Shown: positions 42,842 through 47,779 of the stretch, piece by piece
Numbering within the stretch: position 1 is the stretch's first letter
Layout of the letters: each line of letters begins with the position of its first letter
Origin: an uncultured Rhodobacterales bacterium
Lineage (GTDB): Bacteria; Pseudomonadota; Alphaproteobacteria; Rhodobacterales; Rhodobacteraceae
Assembly: GCA_903845215.1 (NCBI GenBank)
Contig: CAIMWI010000007.1
Span: 1-47,779, forward strand
DNA: 47,779 bases
Direction of reading: 5' to 3'
Notes under the pieces: generated by a model
Told to the model about the DNA's origin: nothing
Databases searched by the model: none
Seen by the model: only the letters and a program-made list of their open reading frames with translations
Made by a program: the position numbers and the translations under genes

Positions 42842-44005
42842 TCACACCGGCATCCGCGCCTCGACCATGCCTGCATACCAACTTGCGCCAAACGGAATGA
42901 CATCGTCGTCAAAGTTATAAGACGGGTGGTGCACCATCGCGGTATCCCCATTGCCCACAAAGATATAGGCCCCAGGGCGGGCGTTGAGCATATAGCTGAA
43001 ATCCTCGGCCCCCATCATGGGGGCAATGTTGGTATCAACATCGGCAGAAATGGCGCGCGCCACCTCGGTCGCATAACCGGTATTTGCCACGGCATTTACC
43101 GTCACGGGATACCCACGCCGATAGCTGACTTCGGCCCGCGCGCCCAAGGCCAGCGCCGTGCCTTGGGCAATCTCTGCCAGGCGCTGTTCTGCCAGATCTT
43201 GCACCTTGGGGTCCATCGTTCGCACAGTGCCCTTCAGCTTGACCGTTTGGGGAATGACATTGCTGGCCGGGCTATCGGTTTCCACCACGCAGATCGACAC
43301 CACCACCTGCTGCAGTGGGTCAACGTTGCGGCTGGCAATGGTTTGCAAGGCAAGGATGATGTGCGAGGCGACAACGACGGGGTCGATACAGTCTTGCGGC
43401 TTGGCAGCGTGGCCGCCCTTGCCCGTGATCAAGATATCAACTGTGTCGGCCGCAGCCATGATCGCCCCATCGCGAATGCCAAAGGCCCCCACGGGAATGC
43501 CTGGCATATTGTGCATGCCGTAAACTTCTTGAATGCCAAAACGGTCCATCAATCCGTCATCAACCATCACCTTGCCGCCGCCGCCACCTTCTTCGGCCGG
43601 TTGAAAGATGCAAACAGCCGTCCCGTCAAAGTTGCGCGTTTCCGCCAAGTAGCGGGCGGCGCCCAAAAGCATGGCGGTGTGGCCATCATGGCCACAAGCG
43701 TGCATTTTGCCCGGCGTCTTTGACGCATAATCTAGCCCTGTCTGCTCGGTAATCGGCAAAGCATCCATATCGGCGCGCAGCCCAATCACCCGGCCCGAGG
43801 TGCTTTTCCGGCCCTTGATCACCACAACCACACCACTCAGCCCGATGCCTTCTACCACCTCGTCACAGCCAAAAGAGCGGCAAAGATCAGCCACTTTGCC
43901 CGCCGTACGCTGCACATCAAACATCAGTTCGGGATGGGCGTGGAAATCTTGCCGCCAGGCGGTGATCTGCGGCAGCCATTCGGCAAAGCGGTTCTTGATT
44001 GGCAT
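42842..44005 (-). CDS. M20-family amidohydrolase (hippurate hydrolase / N-acyl amino acid hydrolase type)
   Basis: M20D enzymes cleave acyl or aryl groups from amino acids in the cytoplasm. The 387-residue protein opens WRQDFHAHPELMFDVQRTAGKV. It has GLRADMDALPI, the metal-site region MHACGHDGHTAMLLGAA (Cys104, His106) and FQPAEEGGGGG. The dimerisation domain has GKGGHAAKPQDCIDPV, and MMGAEDFSYML carries the last ligand. The specific substrate cannot be assigned. The start MPIKNRFAEWLPQ follows GGGGAG-type sequence. A frame open 65 codons upstream crosses non-conserved sequence and repeat copy F. Confidence 0.9.
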   Translation of the reverse strand: MPIKNRFAEWLPQITAWRQDFHAHPELMFDVQRTAGKVADLCRSFGCDEVVEGIGLSGVVVVIKGRKSTSGRVIGLRADMDALPITEQTGLDYASKTPGKMHACGHDGHTAMLLGAARYLAETRNFDGTAVCIFQPAEEGGGGGKVMVDDGLMDRFGIQEVYGMHNMPGIPVGAFGIRDGAIMAAADTVDILITGKGGHAAKPQDCIDPVVVASHIILALQTIASRNVDPLQQVVVSICVVETDSPASNVIPQTVKLKGTVRTMDPKVQDLAEQRLAEIAQGTALALGARAEVSYRRGYPVTVNAVANTGYATEVARAISADVDTNIAPMMGAEDFSYMLNARPGAYIFVGNGDTAMVHHPSYNFDDDVIPFGASWYAGMVEARMPV

Positions 44006-44545
44006 GAGGCTCCCCTTGCATTTGGCAAAGCATCCGCCAAAGCCCGCCACATCACAAGCCCCTTTGCCCAAGGCATTGGCCCTCAAGCCCAAGGCCTTTA
44101 AGATCAAGGGCAAAAAGCCCATTTGCTCTTTGCGAAAAATACTCTCGCCGAAGGCCTGCCCGAGCCGGTTGGCGGCACGCCAGAGGCGAGAAAAAAACAA
44201 GGCGCGGAACGCGCTCCTTTGGGCTTAGGTTCAGTCCATGTCGACCTTGCCCGATGGACAAAGGCGCATCTTCTTGCCCCCTTGGGCCACAGCGCTGGCC
44301 TTTGGGGCGGCTGTCGTCTGGCGAAGGAAGACTTGCGCGCAGGGAAAAATCCCTGCGGATGGGCCAAGACAGCGTTGGAAAAGGGCATGGCGTCCTTATG
44401 ATGGAAAATCCCTCATTTATCTGATTTTCTGCCCTTTCCCCGCACCCTACCCCGCATTTGCCGCAGCTTGACCCTTCTCTGCCGCATTCAGCCCTTGCGG
44501 CAGGCCCCATCCGGCCTAAAAAGTCCCCATAAGCAGGAGACAGCT
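44006..44545. other. 540-base divergent spacer without a recognisable gene
   Basis: This is the longest non-coding stretch in the window. Open frames on both strands are short and resemble no family. It contains repeat element copy F (44121-44156), a hairpin CGCAGGGA-AAAA-TCCCTGCG (44338-44357) and a hairpin TGCCGCA/TGCGGCA (44480-44502) that lies 43 bases before the RACo-like gene. No B12-box was found, although the downstream gene is linked to corrinoid chemistry. Confidence 0.6.
44121..44156 (-). repeat. intergenic element copy F (diverged)
   Basis: On the minus strand GGCCTTCGGCGAGAGTATTTTT is split here as GGCGAGAGTATTT, then TTCGCAAAG and AGCAAATGG. It keeps the GC-rich lead and RTATTT core but has lost the clean ATGAAAGG end. 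It lies 115 bases upstream of the M20 gene and points toward it. Confidence 0.4.
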
Positions 44546-46588
44546 ATGACCGATGCCGCCAGCCAAGACGCGCTTGTGATTTTCACGCCCTCGGGCAAAC
44601 GCGGGCGCTTCGCGCTGGGCACGCCGATTTTAACGGCGGCGCGGCAGTTGGGGGTCGATCTGGATTCGGTTTGTGGTGGGCGGGGCATTTGTTCCAAATG
44701 CCAAATCCAGCCCGGCTACGGCGAGTTTCCCAAGCACGGCGTAACAGTCGCGGCTGACGCCCTTTCCGAATGGAACGAGGTTGAGGCGCGCTATAAACGC
44801 GTGCGCGGCCTGATCGACGGGCGGCGTTTGGGCTGTCAGGCCAAGGTAATGGGCGATGTGATCGTTGATGTGCCGCCCGAAAGCCAAGTGCACAAACAGG
44901 TCATCCGCAAATCGGCATCCGACCGCGTGATCGCGATGGACCCCGCGACGCGGTTGTATTTCATCGACGTAGCCGAACCCGATATGCACGAACCCACGGG
45001 CGATTTTGAACGCGTAAAACGGGCCTTGTCCGAACAATGGCAGATTAACGGCGTGCAAGCCGAACTGACCTTGTTGCGCCGCCTGCAACCCGCCCTGCGC
45101 AAGGGCGACTGGAAGATCACCGTGGCCCTGAACAAGGGCAACCACGACGCCGATTACCATCTGCTAGACCTGTGGCCAGGCTATCACGAAGGCCCGCTTT
45201 TGGGCCTTGCAATTGACCTTGGGTCTACCACCATCGCGGCCCATCTGTGCGATTTGACCGATGGCAAGGTTCTCGCCTCGGCCGGGGTGATGAACCCGCA
45301 AATCCGTTTTGGCGAAGATTTGATGAGCCGCGTGTCTTACGCGATGATGAACCCCGGCGGCGATGTGGAAATGACAACCGCCGTGCGCGCCTCGATCAAC
45401 ACGCTGGTGGGCGAGATTGCGGCCGAGGCCAAGGTGGATGCCAGTGCCATCTACGAATTGGTCTTTGTCTGCAATCCCGTGATGCACCATCTGCTGTTGG
45501 GCATAGATCCGGTCGAACTGGGCCAAGCGCCCTTTGCGCTGGCCACCTCTGGCGCTTTGTCCTTTGATGCGCGCGAGCTGGAACTTACGGCCGTGGCGCG
45601 CACCGCGCGGGTCTATGTGCTGCCGTGCATTGCCGGCCATGTCGGCGCAGATTGCGCGGCGGTGGCCTTGGCCGAAGAGCCGAACAAATCCGAAGACATG
45701 GTGCTGATCGTCGATGTCGGCACCAATGCCGAGCTGCTGTTGGGCAACAAAACGCGGGTTCTGGCCTGCTCTTCCCCCACGGGGCCAGCCTTTGAAGGGG
45801 CGCAGATTTCGTCAGGCCAACGGGCCGCCCCCGGCGCGATTGAACGGGTCGAGATTGACCCCGTCACCAAAGAGCCGCGCTTTAAGGTGATCGGGTCTGA
45901 CCTGTGGTCAACCGATGCAGGCTTTGCGGCCGCCATCGGCACCACGGGTGTGACGGGCATTTGCGGATCGGGAATCATCGAAGCTGTGGCCGAACTGCGC
46001 AGCGCAGGATTGGTCGATCAAGGCGGGCTGATCGGCGGGCCGGATCAAACCGGCACCGCGCGGTCGGTTCCCGAAGGGCGCACCCATTCTTATGTGCTGC
46101 ATGACGGCACCGCCGAGGGGGGCCCGCGCATTCTGGTGACCCAAGGCGATATCCGCGCCATTCAACTGGCCAAGGCCGCACTTTATGCCGGTGCCAAGCT
46201 GTTGATGGATGAAATGGGCGTGCAAACCGTAGACCGCGTGGTGCTGGCAGGGGCCTTTGGGGCGCATATCTCGCCCAAACACGCGATGATCTTGGGCATG
46301 ATCCCCGACGCCGCGCTGGATAAAGTGATCTCGGCAGGCAATGCAGCTGGCACGGGCGCACGCATCGCCCTGTGCAACCGCACCGCCCGCGACACAATCG
46401 AAGCCGTGGTGCATGATATCCACAAGGTCGAAACCGCCATAGAACCGCGCTTTCAAGAGCATTTCGTCAATGCCTCGGCCATCCCAAACGCGGTGGATGC
46501 TTTCCCGCATCTGGACGCCTTGCCAGATGTTAGCTTTAACACCGCAGGGTCCGGCGGCGAAGGTGGGCGCAAGCGGCGGCGCGGGTAA
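44546..46588 (+). CDS. RACo-like corrinoid protein activator: [2Fe-2S] domain fused to an ASKHA ATPase (DUF4445)
   Basis: RACo/RamA-type proteins use ATP to reduce inactive Co(II) corrinoid proteins of methyltransferase systems. The 680-residue protein starts with a plant-type [2Fe-2S] ferredoxin domain whose cysteines are Cys43, Cys49, Cys52 and Cys97 (SVCGGRGICSKC, LGCQA). After a linker, the ASKHA domain begins at about 220 with GLAIDLGSTTIAAHL and continues with LIVDVGTNAELLLG and VTGICGSGIIEAVAEL. The C-terminal VLAGAFGAHISPKHAMILGMIPD is typical. The start follows AGCAGGAGACAG. No corrinoid protein or methyltransferase gene is in the window. A flavodoxin-like gene follows 24 bases later. 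Confidence 0.9.
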   Translation: MTDAASQDALVIFTPSGKRGRFALGTPILTAARQLGVDLDSVCGGRGICSKCQIQPGYGEFPKHGVTVAADALSEWNEVEARYKRVRGLIDGRRLGCQAKVMGDVIVDVPPESQVHKQVIRKSASDRVIAMDPATRLYFIDVAEPDMHEPTGDFERVKRALSEQWQINGVQAELTLLRRLQPALRKGDWKITVALNKGNHDADYHLLDLWPGYHEGPLLGLAIDLGSTTIAAHLCDLTDGKVLASAGVMNPQIRFGEDLMSRVSYAMMNPGGDVEMTTAVRASINTLVGEIAAEAKVDASAIYELVFVCNPVMHHLLLGIDPVELGQAPFALATSGALSFDARELELTAVARTARVYVLPCIAGHVGADCAAVALAEEPNKSEDMVLIVDVGTNAELLLGNKTRVLACSSPTGPAFEGAQISSGQRAAPGAIERVEIDPVTKEPRFKVIGSDLWSTDAGFAAAIGTTGVTGICGSGIIEAVAELRSAGLVDQGGLIGGPDQTGTARSVPEGRTHSYVLHDGTAEGGPRILVTQGDIRAIQLAKAALYAGAKLLMDEMGVQTVDRVVLAGAFGAHISPKHAMILGMIPDAALDKVISAGNAAGTGARIALCNRTARDTIEAVVHDIHKVETAIEPRFQEHFVNASAIPNAVDAFPHLDALPDVSFNTAGSGGEGGRKRRRG

Positions 46589-46612
46589 AGGCGGTTCAGG
46601 AAGGGCCAAAGC

Positions 46613-47161
46613 ATGACAGATCGCAGGTTCCTATTCTTGCTGTCTAGCGCGCGCAGCGGTGGCAATAGCGAAATGCTGGCACGGGAAGCGGCGGCCTTTT
46701 TGCCCGTTGATGTGGCGCAAAGTTGGTGCAACCTGACCGCTCCCGCCCTGCCCGCCTTTGAAGACCTGCGCCACGGCGCAAGCTATGGCCCGCTGTCCCC
46801 CGCGATGGCCGAATTGGCCGACCTTACCCTGCAAGCCAGCGATCTTGTGTTTGTCGCACCGCTTTACTGGTACAGCTTGCCCGCACCTGCCAAACTTTAT
46901 CTTGACCACTGGTCGCACTGGATGCGGCGGCCAGAGCTGAACTTTAAAGCCCGCATGGCTGGCAAACGCGCGTGGCTGATCATGGCCCATGCCGGATCCA
47001 CCGAGGCCGAGATCGCCCCCGCCCGCGAGGGGTTGCGGCTGGCCACGGCCTATGTGGGCATGATGTGGGGCGGCGCCCTTATATGCGATGCCAATGCGCC
47101 CGGCGATTGGCAAAAAGACCCCCAAGCCCAAAGCACCGCCAAGCATTTCTTCGCCGCTTGA
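46613..47161 (+). CDS. NAD(P)H-dependent FMN reductase / flavodoxin-fold oxidoreductase
   Basis: This 182-residue protein has the flavodoxin-like fold. The FMN phosphate loop is LLSSARSGGNSEMLAREAA at the N-terminus. The second flavin-binding stretch is VFVAPLYWYSLPAPAKLYLDHW (about residues 80-101), shared with NADPH-dependent FMN reductases and NAD(P)H quinone reductases. It probably transfers electrons from NAD(P)H through FMN. Since it lies 24 bases after the RACo-like gene on the same strand, it may supply electrons to that protein's Fe-S domain. That is inference. The start ATG 46613 follows CAGGAAGGG. Confidence 0.85.
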   Translation: MTDRRFLFLLSSARSGGNSEMLAREAAAFLPVDVAQSWCNLTAPALPAFEDLRHGASYGPLSPAMAELADLTLQASDLVFVAPLYWYSLPAPAKLYLDHWSHWMRRPELNFKARMAGKRAWLIMAHAGSTEAEIAPAREGLRLATAYVGMMWGGALICDANAPGDWQKDPQAQSTAKHFFAA

Positions 47162-47196
47162 CGCAACGGCGACAAGCGATTACCTGTGCCAAGATC

Positions 47197-47270
47197 GCGG
47201 GTGTAGCTCAATGGCAGAGCAGCAGCTTCCCAAGCTGAATACGGGGGTTCGATTCCCCTCACCCGCTCCA
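47197..47270 (+). tRNA. tRNA-Gly(CCC)
   Basis: This 74-nt tRNA has acceptor arms GCGGGTG/CACCCGC, discriminator T, and an encoded CCA. The anticodon loop TTCCCAA (47227-47233) gives anticodon CCC (47229-47231). The TΨC arm holds GTTCGATTC. The 3' end directly borders sequence that leads into an integrase gene, so it is a probable attachment site. Confidence 0.95.
47246..47270 (+). mobile_element. probable attL core in the 3' end of tRNA-Gly
   Basis: Elements with tyrosine recombinases often insert in the TΨC-to-acceptor part of a tRNA gene and keep it intact. Here an integrase gene starts 57 bases after the tRNA end. The matching second copy (attR) should lie beyond the right edge of the window, so the exact core is unknown. 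Confidence 0.5.
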
Positions 47271-47289
47271 GAATCCGACGATTCTCGTT

Positions 47290-47319
47290 ACTTCTCAATG
47301 GTTTAACCGAATGAGAAGT
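47290..47319. promoter_or_regulatory. dyad before the integrase gene
   Basis: ACTTCTCA (47290-47297) and TGAGAAGT (47312-47319) are perfect inverted repeats around an inner GGTTTAACC. It sits between the tRNA and the integrase ATG, 7 bases before that ATG. It could be a recombinase arm site, an operator or an mRNA hairpin. Confidence 0.55.
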
Positions 47320-47326
47320 GCATCAA

Positions 47327-47779
47327 ATGACCACAACGATCACACCACAGCATACAGTGACTCGGGCTGGACTGCTCTATTACAACCGCCGTGTCCCTTC
47401 ACACGCCAAGGAAATCTTCGGTGACTTCATCCGAATGAGGATCGACTCACCACAAGCTGCGGAGGCAATGACCAAGCGGCTCGATGCGATATGGCAAGCG
47501 AAAAACGTCATGCAACCTATCAGCATCGACTCCCTCAAAGACGCCACAAAGACAAAGACTGCATCGCTCTCTGCCGTGGTGTCCGAATACCTTGAAGTGA
47601 AAGTTATTCAACATAACCCTACGAAGAGTTCGGTCGACGCGTTGATTTCGATGTCAGGCGATATGGATGTGGGTCAATACACCCGACAAGATGCAAGGAA
47701 CTTCGTCAGCAAGCTATTTGAGAAAGGGAACCGCACAACAGCCATAAGGCGACGATTAAATTGCCTGAGTGCTGTTTTC
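47327..47779 (+). CDS. tyrosine-recombinase integrase, N-terminal part (runs off the window)
   Basis: An uninterrupted frame of 151 codons starts at ATG 47327 and reaches the last base of the window. It opens MTTTITPQHTVTRAGLLYYNRRVP, shown in part here (RAGLLYYNRRVPSHAKE is the key stretch), like the N-terminal domain of phage integrases of the DUF6538 type. It continues with a SAM-like core-binding region (SLSAVVSEYLEVKVIQHNPTK, then YTRQDARNFVSKLFEKG, RTTAIRRRLNCLSAVF). The catalytic R-H-R-Y domain would lie outside the window. Codons such as CGA, AGG, ATA and TTA are frequent, unlike the neighbouring genes, suggesting foreign origin. Confidence 0.8.
   Translation, partial: MTTTITPQHTVTRAGLLYYNRRVPSHAKEIFGDFIRMRIDSPQAAEAMTKRLDAIWQAKNVMQPISIDSLKDATKTKTASLSAVVSEYLEVKVIQHNPTKSSVDALISMSGDMDVGQYTRQDARNFVSKLFEKGNRTTAIRRRLNCLSAVF

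Noticed and set aside
44123..44401. Possible 92-codon gene in the 540-base gap
   Set aside because: It has no ribosome-binding site, no family likeness and starts inside the diverged intergenic element.
44006..44545. Cobalamin riboswitch before the RACo-like gene
   Set aside because: I looked for the conserved B12-box and did not find it. Only GCCA/TGGC hairpin-like sequence near 44286 is present.

Overview
The window is about 47.8 kb of bacterial chromosome with high coding density. It looks like an alphaproteobacterium of the order Rhodobacterales (Rhodobacter/Roseobacter lineage), probably marine. The evidence is the protein sequences themselves: a Rhodobacterales-type IlvI with GEAS in the thiamine-diphosphate loop, a DksA with one cysteine, an L9 with a long acidic tail, and a glnB-glnA pair with an NtrC-type site of the Rhodobacter form. 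A full-length DMSP lyase of the DddP family also fits. No genus is claimed.

Layout, left to right. 1-3306: the last codons of rpsR, rplI, an EamA transporter, then trigger factor (tig) on the minus strand with tRNA-Leu(UAG) in its leader. 3450-9816: nnr (minus), then glnB-glnA, the DMSP lyase gene dddP and purB. 9894-16472: a lone FliG-like gene, a second EamA transporter, a lipid A acyltransferase, a DUF1223 thiol-fold protein (minus) and aconitase. 16550-22537: an FAD monooxygenase and dksA (both minus), a MoxR ATPase / 55-residue membrane protein / CoxE-type VWA cluster, and an rlmI-like methyltransferase coupled to a VapC50-like PIN protein (minus). 22674-25378: the Entner-Doudoroff genes edd and eda. 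25443-27414: pepA-holC (minus). 27580-34134: an envelope operon lptF-lptG-lptD-surA-pdxA with overlapping junctions. 34159-35366: bpt/ate plus a VOC protein (minus). 35761-38142: ilvI-ilvN behind a probable attenuator. 38168-40599: ccmF-ccmH (minus). 40777-44005: arginase, moaA and an M20 amidohydrolase (minus). 44546-47161: a RACo-like corrinoid-protein activator and a flavodoxin-fold reductase. 47197-47779: tRNA-Gly(CCC) followed at once by the start of a tyrosine recombinase with a different codon style, the probable left end of an integrated element that runs out of the window.

Most of the window is core metabolism and cell envelope. Genes that act together are nitrogen sensing and assimilation (glnB-glnA), sugar acid breakdown (edd-eda), LPS export and outer-membrane assembly (lptFGD-surA), cytochrome c maturation (ccmF-ccmH) and branched-chain amino acid synthesis (ilvI-ilvN). 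The accessory or ecological signals are dddP, the RACo/reductase pair, the MoxR/CoxE cluster with its unnamed small membrane protein, the orphan PIN protein and the tRNA-integrated element.

Several non-coding structures stand out. One is a recurring intergenic element (GATATTT, about 8 nt, ATGAAAGG) at six sites, two of which form a 41-nt inverted repeat in the edd-eda spacer. Others are a pair of mutually complementary 19-bp palindromes around the tig terminator, a LacI-type palindrome before edd, a CGCC-N9-GGC site before glnB, and a promoter-uORF-terminator leader before ilvI. I did not find a clearly new multi-gene system. The best candidates for something undescribed are the MoxR/small-protein/CoxE cluster, the RACo/flavodoxin pair, and the intergenic element family.
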